This document shows, one piece after another, positions 23,001-35,078 of a DNA stretch of 64,000 bases. The stretch's first letter is position 1. Each line of letters starts with the position of its first letter. The notes beneath the pieces are model-generated. The model was given only the letters and a program-made list of their open reading frames with translations, was not told where the DNA came from and did no database searches. This stretch comes from Hanleya hanleyi (taxonomy: Eukaryota; Mollusca; Polyplacophora; Lepidopleurida; Hanleyidae): assembly GCA_036873755.1 (NCBI GenBank), contig JAVTVY010047932.1:62001-126000 (forward strand), in the 5' to 3' direction. The translations under genes and the position numbers were made by a program.

Positions 23001-24445
23001 TTTGTGCCTAGGTCACTTGGTTTGGCCGCCATCTTGAATTTTGTCAGAAACGGAACACATCTTGTACAGGCTGTAACTCTGGAACTACGGGGGGTACAGC
23101 CTTGCAGTTTGTTGCATTATATTCTCCAGGAGCAGCTCTTTCAGAAATATGCCATCCATTTTAACATAAGTTCAATAGTTTGGGCGTTATAGAGGAATCA
23201 AAATTGTCAAATTATCAAATAATGCCAAAATCACATAATTTGAGAAGTAATTCTGTTCAATATTACACAAACAACGAGTCGGATTATTCTGAGTTTTGGT
23301 ATACGTACTCCTTGTATAACTGCTATGATGGCTGTGAAATTGCAGCATGATCGTATTAATAGTTTCGGAGGTATGGTAAAACGTGAAAGTTGAGTAGGTC
23401 TGAGCATATGGCTGAAAGTATACTTCACAAAAGCAAACTGTCAGAAGCGCTATCTCCGGGCGACCAATTTCCAAGCTCAAATTTCTCCATTCAAGCATTT
23501 GTCTGGACCACAGGTACCGTTTTCTGTACCTATTTCAACCTACTAACATTTTGATTTCGATGAAGGAGCCGTCTAGGATGCAAACAAAGGCCAGAAACGT
23601 GTTTCCCACGTCCTGCTGACCAGGAAAATGTGTTTTTGAAGCTCTAAATCCATTTATTAGGGTTCCATGCCAGCATGGCTGGAAAACTATTGTTTTTGCT
23701 ATTATTAGGGTTCCATGCCAGCATGGCTGGAAACCTTTTGTTTTTGGTATTATTATTATTAGGGTTCCATGCCAGCATGGCTGGAAACCTTTTGTTTTTG
23801 GTATTATTAGGGTTCCATGCCAGCATGGCTGGAAACCTTTTGTTTTTGGTATTATTATTTTTCTTCCGCCACATTTTGTGCAATTCGCCCAGTCAACACC
23901 GCCTCACCGTTGGAGCTGAAACTTCATAGGTTGATTGGCCCACATGGGATCTAGTGCATATCCACCAATGAAGCCGATTGGTCGAAACCCCTGGCGGCCA
24001 TCTTGGATTGACCACAAAACCTGTTAAGCTATTCCTCTCCGCGACTGTTGAAGCAATCGACGCGAAACTTGGTACACGTAATCAATGGAGTGGGATCTCT
24101 CAAATGTCTATTTGAAAAGTTGCTATGTAAAACTAAATGGCCGCCATCGGCCAATCAAAATGGCCGGATTTTCAAGTAACGGATTTGGACGGGGAAAGTG
24201 ACGAAATATATGTTATATGATACGGCGATCATGAATATGTAAAAGTTTTGTTCCTAGGTCACGTGGTTTGGCCGCCATCTTGAACTTGGTTAAAATCGGA
24301 ACACATCTTGTACAGGCTAGAACTCTGGAACTACGGAAGGTACAGTCTTGCAGTTTGTTGCATTATATTGTCTAGGAGCAGCTCTTTCGGAAATATGCGA
24401 AAAATTCCAACCAAGATTCAATAGTGTTCCCGCTATTCTCAAATG
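20063..24445 (+). repeat. Tandem array, 1249-bp unit, 3 full copies plus a diverged part
   Basis: Units begin at the hairpin block AGGGTTCCATGCCAGCATGG and repeat with a 1249-bp period: the same phrases fall at 20452, 21701 and 22950. The three full units differ by only a few substitutions and a one-base deletion in the third. After about 23940 the fourth unit is clearly more diverged and stops matching by 24450. At each unit boundary there is a smaller repeat of about 50-60 bp with the hairpin and TTTGTTTTTGGTATTATT. Open frames of 80, 84, 94 and 79 codons recur in each unit only because the DNA is duplicated. Each unit has one GCGAAACTTGGTACACATAA core. Confidence 0.95.
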
Positions 24446-25170
24446 TGGCTCACACCAATTCGCGAAATGACGAATTTTTCTTCAGTGGTAACTATGTAGG
24501 TTAGATGTAAAAGGTAGCAATGACGTCACTTGCAGCAAAGGTAGGTCTTTGAACACCGCAAGTTAATTCTGGTTCGCGTTATGACCGTCGAGAGACACCA
24601 GACAGTGAAAGGTGGCGGGTATTCTAACCTGTAAGTGTGATAAACATTAAGGATTCGCACTGTGTTTTCATCAAGTTTTAACATTTACTTTGTCGAAAAA
24701 AAAACAAAAAACGTGCAATAGATATCGAACTGGAGAAGATTTTCACAATGCGCTCAATTAAAGATTATATATATTTACACGGAGCGAAAGTTTTCTAGTG
24801 ATTGTGGAGAAGAAAGATACAATTGCACGTTCCTAAATTAAACTAATACAACAAATTCACTTAGACATATAAAGAATACAATCTTGAGCATAAACTTTTC
24901 AAAAATGCGAATACATCACACAAGCAAAAGACTCGCATAGAAAACAATATACTGCTTTTATAACTTTTTCATTTCCATTCATGTCTCGATTATCTCTCTT
25001 CCTTCGCATCTGTTGCTATCGTGTTTTCTAGTTGGACATCGACCATCTCAACCTTGATAATCGACGGTTATTTCCACAACAACTGAAATTTCGACATATT
25101 GTTCAATATGCATGGTACAGTGGCCAAAAATTGTGTTTTGTTTAGAATGCTAAATTCATAACTTTATTAT
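24446..25170. other. Unassigned sequence between repeat B and paired hairpins
   Basis: No gene seen. It may be the unique 3' part of the 1249-bp repeat element if that element ends at the hairpins near 25240. Confidence 0.3.
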
Positions 25171-25240
25171 TAGGGTGCCAAGCCGTATGGCTTCCGGTTC
25201 CAGTGCTGTTGCTCCATTGCCTGCAATGGTGCATGGAACC
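25171..25240 (+). repeat. Pair of terminal-type hairpins
   Basis: TTATTAGGGTGCC precedes AAGCC-GTAT-GGCTT (25181-25194), then GGTTCCA, a CCATTGCCTGCAATGG stem, and TGGAACC at 25234-25240. GCATGGAACCC at the end is the inverse of the GGGTTCCATGC that opens the 1249-bp units. It could therefore be the 3' terminus of that element or a small relative. Confidence 0.5.
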
Positions 25241-25311
25241 CGATGATTGCAGCTTGCTGCTATATTTCAAAGTGAATTTGAAGTGGTTTGTTGTGTTTGT
25301 ATCATGATATT

Positions 25312-26273
25312 AGGCCTCTGTTAATTAATCTTTACCTTCTCATGACCTTGGGAGGAAATTATGATGATGCTGAATGCTGTAATTATTAATGATTAATTAT
25401 TTGGCTGCATTAAGACATTGCAATAAAAAAGAAGTTATGTATGTGGTAAACTTTGAGCACCAATGGAAAGTTGATGTCAACTTTGATATGTCAAAGACAA
25501 CTATTTCCCCTAATTTCTTTGTCTAAAGCTTTGTTGTTGACTAAATCATGTGAAATTTAAATGGCACCTGTGACATTATACATGTATCATAGAATTTAGA
25601 TCCAAGTAACACCCTTTTCAAAGAATGAAAATTTGAGGGGAGTTAACCAGTATCCCAAGTATATTTACTTATATTTATCAATAGTCTGCCCTTGTAAATT
25701 GCTGCTTCCAATAAATTAGAATCAGCCACCAGAGTCCCGTTGGAATTATCAATTAACTGAAATGTCTGCATAGAAAAACATCAGCTTGTTAATAGAAGCC
25801 CAAGAAAAGAAGCCAACAATATTATTTACCATCAGTACGAACTGGAAAAAACAGATAGTCCAATTCCGTCTCATAATGCACTGGACTACCGCGCAAGGTT
25901 TGACGCGCAACCGGAAGTAAACTTGGTGCGGGAAATGTTGGGAGAACACCAACAACAATGGCCAAAGATCGGCTTGAAATAAAGTTTCAATGGATTATTT
26001 CTTGGATTGTCCATTCCTTCAGATAGATCTAGACTTCTAAAAGGTATTTACGAAAATTGATCGCATTTTATCGTTTTTGTTAGATGAAATCCTACTTGAT
26101 AGATTTTTTGCAACTTGTCGCCGGAAAAATTCGCTTGCCGGCGGCAGGTAGCCAGGCGGTATTTCCACCGCTGCCTTGTTCTGCAGATTTAAATAATGCA
26201 TAATTATTGTTACGACAAAAAAAAAACCATGCGGGCGGGTCATGAGAAGCTAAAGATTAATTAACAGAGGCCT
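25312..26273. mobile_element. 962-bp TIR element, ends AGGCCTCTG
   Basis: AGGCCTCTGTTAATTAATCT at 25312 and the following TTACCTTCTCATGACC are repeated in inverted form at about 26238-26273, with one mismatch. The interior is AT-rich and has no recognisable transposase. It lies just upstream of the DIRS-like element. The target duplication is not clear. Confidence 0.65.
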
Positions 26274-26342
26274 TAAATGATGACCTGTGAATACCGGTAC
26301 CTGGGTAAAATGACCAACATTATCTTAGGTCCCAATTCTTGA

Positions 26343-26483
26343 GTTCTTTTCACAAAGCTCCCCTTCTATTACAAACCGCCATATTCCTCCTTTGGAGATC
26401 CACATGCAGCACCAAAAAAAGAGTTAACTCCCCTATCCATAGGTGCCGCCAGGTGGGGTATATGTTCACATATGCGTGCCCTT
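26343..26483 (+). repeat. DIRS left inverted terminal repeat
   Basis: The stretch CTTCTATTACAAACCGC through ATGCGTGCCCTTATT is the reverse complement, with few differences, of 35681-35794. The outermost 20 or so bases (GTTCTTTTCACAAAGCTCCC) are specific to this end and are copied in the internal complementary region. Confidence 0.9.
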
Positions 26484-26563
26484 ATTGGAGAGCCAGCTAG
26501 TTTTGCAAATAAATCTACAGGTAGCATTGAACGTGCAGTTTGTACTGGATACATTAGGATAGA

Positions 26564-29119
26564 ATGTCCGACGTATCTACGCCTTCAGTTCGTCACCAAG
26601 TTAGGTGTACAGAATGTCAGTCTTACAGATCTACGACTGACGAACATTCCAAATGTCATCTTTGCCGTGAGCGTGTTTGCACGCAGGAATCTACGTGTGA
26701 GATTTGTAAGATCTGGGACCACGCCAAGTGGCAACGTTACTATACATTTATCTTACACGAGAAATCCAAGGCAGAAAAGGATTTGGAACGTCTCAAAGGG
26801 AAAAGAAGAAAGAAAGCACAGCAATTCTTGGTTAGAATGCGTTCATCGGCAACGGAATCGACAACTAATGCCGATCTTCAATTCCCGAAAAAGAAAATTC
26901 TCCCGTTACAATACAGGAGAACTGATGAACATGAGGAACGGAAATTTTCAAGCCCAGAAAAATTACCGACTTTACATGTCAAACTTCGGGACCCGGACCC
27001 ACCGAGTAAATCTCCGTCCCGATCAGGGGAATCTTCGGAACAAGAACACCCGGGACGGAGTCCCGATTATACCGGAAAGCCCGATAAACCGGGAGAACGA
27101 CGGGGTTATATCCCGGACTTTGGTAATCCTCATACTCCGCAACTATCCCAAATCCCGAAACACGTAGCCCGAATATGGGTTTGATCGTTAGTGTGGACAC
27201 GGACAAGACTCGGAACTCCGAACAGTTTCGGACTCTTGACAAATTAGACAAATCTAGAGGTCGAAGATCGGGACTGAAACGTAAATCACAGGTTCCGGAC
27301 AAAGATTTGCAAATTTATGGGAAATTAGACTTGGCTAAACTTCTGAAAACAATTTTCCATACTCAATCCATAGCGAATCTCGAACTGGAAACACACCGTC
27401 GGGTGAGTGAAAAATTAGAATTAATCAAAAGTCAGAAATCGGATTATCCTCAAGGATCGGCTATACGTTCATCCTTAGATAAAGATCATCGACCTTTGAT
27501 AGATGTTGCCCCGACTAAGAACCGCAATGTGGATCAACATAACAAATCAGTTAGGGAACGGGACTCCCGAGAGTGCCGTAGCCCATTTCGACGCGATTCT
27601 CATAGTCCGGAGATTCAACAACAGCGGTATTCGGATTCGGCCCAGGAACGGCAATCGCATTACCGACAAGCATCCCGAAGTCCGGAATATTGGGAAGAGG
27701 ACTTCGTCGATGAAGACTCTCAGAGTTTTTATGGCGATGCATCAGATTCTTATTATCGCTACTCAGTCGTAACTAGGGAGATTATATTCATCAAAATCCA
27801 GAACGTGAAACCTCCCGACGACGGGACTGGGAGAACTCAGTTCGTCAAGACTCCGACTTTCGTCGTTCACAAACGCCAGTGCAGTCGGACATCATGGACT
27901 TCGATTGTTATACATACCCCAGTCGGGACCAAGCTATTGACGAAGATCGCGGTCGATCAAAAACTCGAACCCGATTCCCAATCCGAAAACGGACTCAAGC
28001 TCACACGGAGGTCCGAGAAATTTTTCATAATCAACAAAGCCCGAGACGTTGGCCGGGTACAGGACGATTACGTGAAGTGGATTCGGGGAAAACCTTAACT
28101 TGGGAGTTGGACCGGACTCGGACTTTACCATCTTACAGGTCTTCATTCAGAGATTACAATAGGAGTGAATCTCATTCAAACTCTAAATCACCGGTGTATA
28201 GACGTCAACACAGTTCAACCCCGGATGAAACTTCAGCTCACTGCTCTGATTCTCCAGCTTCGGACACAGATGGAGCAGAAACTGATAAGGACAAATTAAC
28301 TCTTCGTACAAAGATGGAAGCAGTATATATGTTGAGACCAAATATACCTCTCCCTAAGAAGGATGATCCAAAACAACCTTCCAGAAGACGTAAGCGCCAG
28401 ACAGCAGCTTCCATGACGACTGAATCTAATCCTTCAGAGTCTGATACTCTCACTACATTTCCCCCATCGCCGGAATGGATTGAATTATTAACCAAGTTGG
28501 ATGAAGCGCGGGCCAAAGAGCCGAACTCTCTTCCAAAACGCCCAGGATCTTTCAGAGCTTACGCCATTCACAACCGGTGCCTTCTCGACAAACCAGCTCG
28601 CGTGGACTGGGATGTGAATAGTATATCCAAGACAGATAGGCCATCCAGCATTGATATGCCTACCAAGCAAGCAGTCCTGGTAGAGGAAATGATGTTGAAT
28701 CAGCACCGTATTACCTCGTATGCTGATTACTTCATTGCCGCAACTAAACAACTCTGCCAGGAGGTGGCAGGTTGTGCTGATAAATCGGGCTCTTGCCAAA
28801 TTACAAACAATGAATTAGAGTTTCTTCGCGGCTTCGTAGACTCTTGGATCGTGCTAATGCTCATGTGATGGAGACAGCTGCCTTCTCATACTCATCCTTG
28901 CTTCCGGCGAGAAGACAAGCATACCTTAAGCAACTAAAGGTTGGAGTACCCCAACAAGTCAAGAGAACACTCTTGCAACAGCCAACATCGGCCGAGACTC
29001 TATTCAATAATAAAATCCACTCTCTGTTATCCGATGTACGGGATGAGAAATCTTCTCGCTTTTTTGATGCTGTGGCAAAACAAAGCACTGGTTATGACAG
29101 ATTTAAACCGGTTCGCTGA
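26564..29119 (+). pseudogene. DIRS ORF1 (gag-like), frameshifted
   Basis: The first frame (26564-27184) opens with a Cys-rich module: C-x2-C (RCTECQ), then H-x2-C-x2-C (HSKCHLC) and C-x2-C (CEICKIW), as seen near the N-terminus of DIRS-type ORF1 proteins. A long Arg/Ser/Asp/Pro-rich hydrophilic region follows through frames 27175-28098 and 27879-28868. The more conserved C-terminal part, containing FPPSPEWIELL, DWDVNS and LLPARRQAYLKQLK, is split again between 28868 and 28844-29119. Downstream, another frame reads a Gly/Arg-rich tail (29115-29270). At least three frameshifts separate the pieces, so no intact protein is made. DIRS ORF1 is thought to be the nucleic-acid-binding structural protein. 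The assignment rests on position and character, not on a catalytic motif. Confidence 0.75.
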
Positions 29120-29525
29120 GGACAAGGCGGTTATAGAGGTAGTCAATCCTACAGAGGTAACCAGTCATATAACCCTGAAAATTTTCGTGGCCAAGACAAC
29201 AGAGGCCAATATAATTTTTGTGGACAAAGACGACGACGCTCTGCAAGAGGCAGAGGTTCTGGTCGACGGGACTGACAATCAATTGCACCGGACACTTTCC
29301 AATCTCAAGATGCCAACATTTCATCATTTTTACCATCCATTAGTAGGTGGACGCATGCAGATGTTCTGACAGAATTGGGAATTAATCACGGCGGACAGTT
29401 GGGTACTCAGAACTTTAAGACAGGGTCTCCAATTTACCTTCGTCAAGTACCCTCACCTAATTACGAAGCCAAAGCCTTCAAGGATCCCCGTTCGTCCAGA
29501 ACATCTACAAACATTACTGGCGTCA

Positions 29526-31167
29526 GTGCAGATCTTACTGGACAAAGCTGCGGTACGGGAACTTCAGCCAGACGAAAAGACCCCGGGATTTTACAGCCCA
29601 GTCTTTCTCATACCCAAGAAAGGGTCCGACCAGCTCCGGATGATAATAGATCTGCGAAAATTAAACAAGGAGTTCATGGCACCTCCACCTCGGTTCAAAA
29701 TGCCAACCATACCATCCCTCCGATCCCATCTACGTCCGGAGGCCTGGATGGTATCAGTGGATCTTCAGGATGCATATCTTCATATCCCATCTTCAAATCT
29801 CATCGACGTTATCTTCGCTTCGTTATCGCCGGAAGGAAGTTCGAGTGACAGGTACTGCCTTTCGGCATATCCATCGCCCCATGGGCCTTCACTCGCATCA
29901 CGCAACCAGTCATCACATTTCTTCATCTTCGATGGATAAACGTAGAAATTTATATCGACGATATCCTACTGTGGTCCGTAGACAGATCGCTTCTATCGGC
30001 ACAGACAGAATTCGCTCTTCAGGTCCTCAGAATCTCGGATTCATCCCTCATCCCGAGAAATCGGAACTTCAACCAGCCCAACAACGGAAGTATATTGGGG
30101 CACTGATCGACACACAAAAAGTCATAGTCCAACCGCCCGAAGATCGGTGTACCAAGATTCAACTCATAATCCAACAGTTTTTGTCATCACACTCCCAATC
30201 TCTACATCGATGGCAGATCCTGTTAGGCCTACTAACGTCGACTCAGGAGTTGACCCAGTGGGGCTGTCTTCAGATTCGGCACCTACAATTCCATGTGCAA
30301 CCGTATCTAAACCTGTTTGCCATCAACCCTCAGATTCCGGTTGTGGACTCACTTCGACCATATCTACGATGGTGGCAGCTTCGTCAGAATGTTATGGTCG
30401 GAGTACCATTCCAACCTCCTCACCCCAATCTTCAACTCTTCTCGGATGCTTCACAGGTGGGTTGGGGAGCTTACATGGACAGTTACGAGGTTGCCGACCG
30501 TTGGTCACAACAGCAAGCCAAACAACACATGAACATTCTGGAGATCTCGGCAATCATAAATGTAGTCAGACATTGGTTGCCTCATCTACATCAGAAGTCT
30601 CTGATGATCGCCACAGACAACACTACAGTAGCAGCTTTCATAAACAGACAGGGAGGCACCAGGTCTTATCAGCTGTTCCTCAAGACGTGGGAATTGTTAA
30701 ATCTAGCTCAGCAGTTTCACTTTTACATCCGAGCTCACCACATTCCAGGCCATCTCAATATTCTTGCAGATGCTCTATCCCGTCCAGACAAAATTCTGCA
30801 GACGGAGTGGAAATTACACCCACAGATATTTCAACAACTGAGCTTAATATGGGAGCAACCTCTACTGGCCTCATTCGCCACAAGACACAACGCACAACTA
30901 CAATGTTTTGTTAGTCCAGTCCTTGATCCTCAGGCCTTCGCAGTGGATGCACTCTCCATGAGCTGGGACAATCCCATTGCATACGCGTTTCCGCCGATAG
31001 CTCTGATTCAACGCGTTCTTGCAAAAATTCTGGAACACAAATGTATCATAATTCTCATAGTTCCCTGGTGGCCACAGAGACCGTGGTTCCCGCAACTTCT
31101 GCACATCCTCACGGATTGCCCTCATCAGTTACCAACCTGGCGCACACTTCTAGGTCAACATCGCCGG
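29526..31167 (+). pseudogene. DIRS reverse transcriptase / RNase H, frameshifted
   Basis: RT motifs are spread over three frames. FYSPVFLIPKKG, RMIIDLRKLNKE and SVDLQDAYLHIP lie in the frame from 29526. RRYLRFVI, an in-frame TGA where Trp is expected, PFGISIAPWAFT and the catalytic YIDD (29951-29962) lie in the next frame. From about 30070 the frame of the 599-codon stretch (29770-31569) carries RNase H with its acidic residues: LFSDASQVGWGAY, LEISAI, IATDNTTVAAF and NILADALSR. Two frameshifts plus one stop inactivate the enzyme, although the motifs themselves are intact, so decay is moderate. The RNase H leads directly into the recombinase without a stop. RT and RNase H together would copy the element RNA into DNA. 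Confidence 0.92.
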
Positions 31168-31498
31168 GGAATATTCCACGACAACCCAGAGTGGCTCAAC
31201 CTTCACGCGTGCAGGTTATCCAACATTCACTCAGAGACAAGGGATTTTCAACAGACGTTGCGGAAGTCATGGTCGGGGCAAACAAGCCGATTATACCAGT
31301 CAAAGTGGTCATATTTTGTCAGCTGGTGTCGAGATGCTGGACATGATCCCAGTAATGCCTCTATACTAATCGTAGCAGACTTTCTTCTTCACTTACAACG
31401 TGACAAGCAGTTTCAGATTAGCACGATTGAGGGTTACAGAGCTGCATTGTCCAGGGTCCTTCGCCTCACCTGTGGCATTGAATTAGGCTTAGACCAAG

Positions 31499-32620
31499 CA
31501 GGGAGTAATCCAGGAAGGTTTTGCTACCGGTATACCGGTATGGGCGCCCAAACTCTCGCGCCCAAATGAAAACGAAAAAAATAAAAATCCAAACTAAACC
31601 TCGCGGTAAATCAGACATCATAACACTGTGTTAGAGCCTACGCGCCACTACAATTCAGCAGAACATGGAAAAACTCCGACTTGAAATTTACAGTAAAAAC
31701 AGACAGGACACATCAGATTTTTACAAAAATAACGTTTATTTCTCATCGACCACAGTTTAGTTTTGTATATTGAATACATTCTCAAGGTTGAAGTATACTT
31801 CAAATAGTGAACAACTTTCACTGTTTTATTATTGACGAGAGTAGTGTACTCCAGTCCGGTTCCGCTTCGAGTCTTACAATTATACGCGCGCCTACCGATC
31901 GTCAAAAGTTGTCGTCGTATAATTTAAAAGAGCACGGTTTACACGATTTGATAAAATGGGTCGTCCAAGAACGTCTGGTCTCAGCCATAATAAAAAGGCT
32001 GCCACCTACTGGTCAAAACGAAAATGTGTAGACGATAAACCTACTGATCAGCGCACTCTTTTGCATTTATAAAACGTGCACGTGGCGGAGACACGGAAAC
32101 TGGTGCTTCGGTGGACGATACACACGAAAATGAAACTGACGAACGGGACACTTCTGACCAGGAACAGTCAGAACATTCTCAGGAAATTGAAACACCTAGG
32201 CCTAACAATGTACAACAACAGCACAGCGACGAAAATGTGCCAACAGTTTGGATAAACTAATGAGAATCATCCTGGTGGGGTCAGAAACTTTCAGTGAGGA
32301 GGCATGGAACTTCTTAATAGACAAATTTAGGGACATGAGAGAAAGACGGATTGACATATAGGTAATGAAATTTCCACAAAGAATGAACACAACACAGTAT
32401 TGATACATGAAGTTTGTCATTCGGCTTTATTGTTGTTGATGTGATTTTCAAGAATCCTCGATATAGTACTCTACACTGATCCAGGGAGCATAATTGTTTA
32501 TTTCATTAGCTGCATGTCAAATTCCATTTTTATTTTCGCTCTGCGACAGGGGGGGGGGATACCCCCCTCCCTCGACCCTCCCCCACCGGCGTCCCCAAAT
32601 AATTTCTGGATTACTCCCTG
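31499..32620. mobile_element. 1122-bp DNA transposon with 5-bp duplication, in the DIRS recombinase
   Basis: The perfect 15-bp ends CAGGGAGTAATCCAG and CTGGATTACTCCCTG are flanked by CCAAG on both sides (31494-31498 and 32621-32625). Removing the element and one CCAAG restores the recombinase frame (GLDQ then DVSSLL), which proves the boundaries. The right-hand subterminal block ATTTGGGGAC and the left block TATGGGCGCCCAAACT are shared with the MITE at 6609-6773. CAGGG ends suggest hAT; 5 bp is shorter than the usual 8, but 5-bp hAT groups are known. No transposase domain was recognised. Confidence 0.92.
31956..32260 (+). pseudogene. Unrecognised protein remnant in the CAGGG element
   Basis: Starting at ATG 31956 a 38-codon frame reads MGRPRTSGLSHNKKAATYWS and a few more residues to a TAA. 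In a shifted frame immediately downstream (about 32072-32257) an acidic, Glu/Asp/Ser/Thr/Gln-rich stretch continues (GGDTETGAS ... HENETDERDTSDQEQ). The two halves look like one broken N-terminal exon of an element-encoded protein: a basic start, then a disordered acidic region. I do not recognise the family, and no catalytic motif is visible. Confidence 0.35.
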
Positions 32621-33315
32621 CCAAGATGTTTCCTCTTTACTTAAGGCCTTTGCACTACGAACTCGCCGTGCCCGTCAGATTTTACCTAGGTGGGATCTTG
32701 GTGTTGTACTCAGCGCACTAATCCACCCGCCATTTGAACCTTTAGCTTCGTCCACAATCAAGGCTGTGTCTTACAAGGCGGCATTCCTCATGGCCTTTGC
32801 CCTAGCCACAAGAGTATCGGAGTTGCATGCTCTGGAAAGGAAGTCGATGAAATGGACTTACGATTGGTCAAAAATTTCTTTTCGACCGGTTCCGGAATTC
32901 TTGGCCAAAAATGAATCTGCTCAGTCCTTGCTCTCAACGCCTATATGAAGTACCAGCACTTACCAATATTCTGGACACTTCTCTGGACCAAGATAGACTT
33001 TCATGTCCAGTTAAGACAATGCGGCATTACCTCCATCACACAGACTCACAAAGAGGTGATCGACGCGTATTATTTTCATCCTTACATCCAAATGCTAAGA
33101 ATGACATTACCAAGAACACTATAGCATCTTGGCTGAAAAAGCTAATAAAATGGACTTATGAACTTGCTCGTGAAAACCCCCCATTATTAGCCAGAGTATC
33201 ATCCCACGAAATCCGAGCCATAGCAACTTCTTGGCCTTTGTGGAAAAACCTCTCCATCAATGACATCATGGACTCTTGTGCCTGGCGTTCCAACTCGACC
33301 TTCGCAGATCATTAT

Positions 33316-35078
33316 ACCCCCCGTACACGTAGTGTAGGGGGGGTATACTGGTTTCAGCTTTTCCGTCCGTCCGTCTGTCCGTCCGTCTGTCCGTCCGTCC
33401 GTCCGTCCATCCGTAACATTTCGTTTCCGGAGCATAACTTGACAACCGCTACTCGGATTCCTCTCAAATTTGGTATGCAGCTACCATACCATGAGACCTC
33501 GCTTGGGATTGCGTTTGGCGCATGTGCATCTACAGGGGCGCCACCTGGGGTCAAAAGTTTCTCATGTCAGTCCGTAACATTTCGTTTCCGGAGCATAACT
33601 TGACAACCGCTACTTGGATTCCTCTCAAATTTGGTATGCAGCTGCCATACCATGAGACCTCGCTTGGGATTGCGTTTGGCGCATGTGCGTCTACAGGTGG
33701 CGCCACCTAGGGTCAAAAGTTTCTCATGTCAGTCCGTAACATTTCGTTTCCGGAGCATAACTTGACAACCGCTACTTGGATTTCTCTCAAATTTGGTATG
33801 TAGCTACCTTACCATGAGACCTCACTTGGGATTGCGTTTGGCGCATGTGTGTATACAGGGGGCGCCACCTAGGGTCAAAAGTTTCTCATGTCAGTCCGTA
33901 ACATTTTGTTTCCGGAGCATAACTTGACAACCGCTACTTGGATTCCTCCCAAATTTGGTATGCAGCTGCCATACCATGAGACCTCGCTTGGGATTGCATT
34001 TGGCGCATGTGCATCTAGAGGTGGCGCCACCTAGGGTCAAAAGTTTCTCATGTCAGTCCGTAACATTTCGTTTCCAGAGCATAACTTGACAACCGCTACT
34101 TGGATTCCTCTCAAATTTAGTATGTAGCTACCTTACCATGAGACCTCGCTTGGGATTGCGTTTGGCGCATGTGCATCTATAGGTGGCGCCACCTAGGGTC
34201 AAAACATTCTGTTGTCGGTCCGTAACATTTCGTTTCCGGAGCATAACTTGACAACAGCTAATTGGATTCCTCTCAGATTTGGTATGTAGCTACCTTACCA
34301 TGAGACCTTGCTTGGGATTGCGTTTGGCGCATGTGCGTCTACAGGTGGCGCCACCTATGGGCAGAATTTTCTCAGTTGGTCCGTAACATTCCATTTCTGG
34401 AGCATAACTTGACAATGGCTGATTAGATTCTTCTCAAATTTTGTATGTAGCTGCCATACCATGAAACCTAGCTCGGGATGTCGCATATGCGTCTACAGGT
34501 AGTAAGTTTAATATTTCACTTCCCATTCACTTCCTTTTCCTCTTCAATTTGGTTATCCAGATGACAGTAATTCGCCTATCTGTTGCAACGGCCCATTTCA
34601 AGTCTACACGGTTCTAATGGTAACAACAGTTAGGTAAAACACTATATGCCTGCATAACCCCATTCCCAACAATCATTATTAACATCAATTTTCAGAACAA
34701 TCCATTAAACTCATCTGAGTATCATCACGACACATGCATAGACAATCCGTTAACCACATTCCAACCGAGCGAGGTCTCATTGTCAACTAGTTACATACCG
34801 TGCCGCCACCCAACGCATTCTAAATGGACTTACCCGTAAACTACTATAACATGTATACTTATATTCCACTACAAATACTCGTCAATTTCTATCAAATGTG
34901 CATCCGGGGGGTATCTTGTAAGCATGCTTACTGATCATTTCCACCGCCACAATCCCATTCGACTTACTTGTGAAACGTTAACCACCCCCATGTATCTATG
35001 CCTTTATGGGGGGTATCTTGTAAGCAGCCTTACTGATCATTTTGATCAAATGTGTGCATCCCTCAGACTATGCTCTAG
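33316..35078 (+). mobile_element. Hairpin-started satellite element C, in the DIRS recombinase
   Basis: It is inserted between the FADHY and LRDM codons of the DIRS recombinase, with TTAT on both sides (33312-33315 and 35079-35082). The first 30 bases form a near-perfect palindrome: ACCCCCC, TACAC, GTA, GTGTA, GGGGGG, extended by flanking TAT/ATA. A GTCCGTCTGTCC tract (33364-33412) follows, then seven 162-bp units, then unique sequence. The distal part holds two copies of GGGGGGTATCTTGTAAGCA (about 34905 and 35007), the first with the palindrome GTAAGCATGCTTAC. No coding sequence. The class is unknown. Confidence 0.85.
33412..34500 (+). repeat. 162-bp satellite array, about 7 units
   Basis: CATAACTTGACAACCGCTAC or a variant starts at 33433, 33594, 33756, 33918, 34080, 34242 and 34403, so the period is 161-162. 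Each unit has CTCAAATTTGGTATG, CATACCATGAGACC, GGGATTGCGTTTGGCGCATG and GGTGGCGCCACCTAGGG (a strong palindrome). The last unit is the most diverged. Confidence 0.93.

Noticed and set aside
21155..23660. TTAGGG motifs suggesting interstitial telomere repeats
   Set aside because: Each is a single TTAGGG inside the TTATTAGGGTTCCATG hairpin boundary; there is no tandem TTAGGG run.
20452..23929. Identical open frames of 80, 94, 79 and 84 codons repeated three times
   Set aside because: They recur only because the 1249-bp DNA unit is duplicated; the peptides have no domain and overlap on opposite strands.
33364..33412. GTCCGTCTGTCC tract as an independent microsatellite feature
   Set aside because: Its constant position after the terminal hairpin in A, C and D makes it part of the element layout rather than a separate feature.
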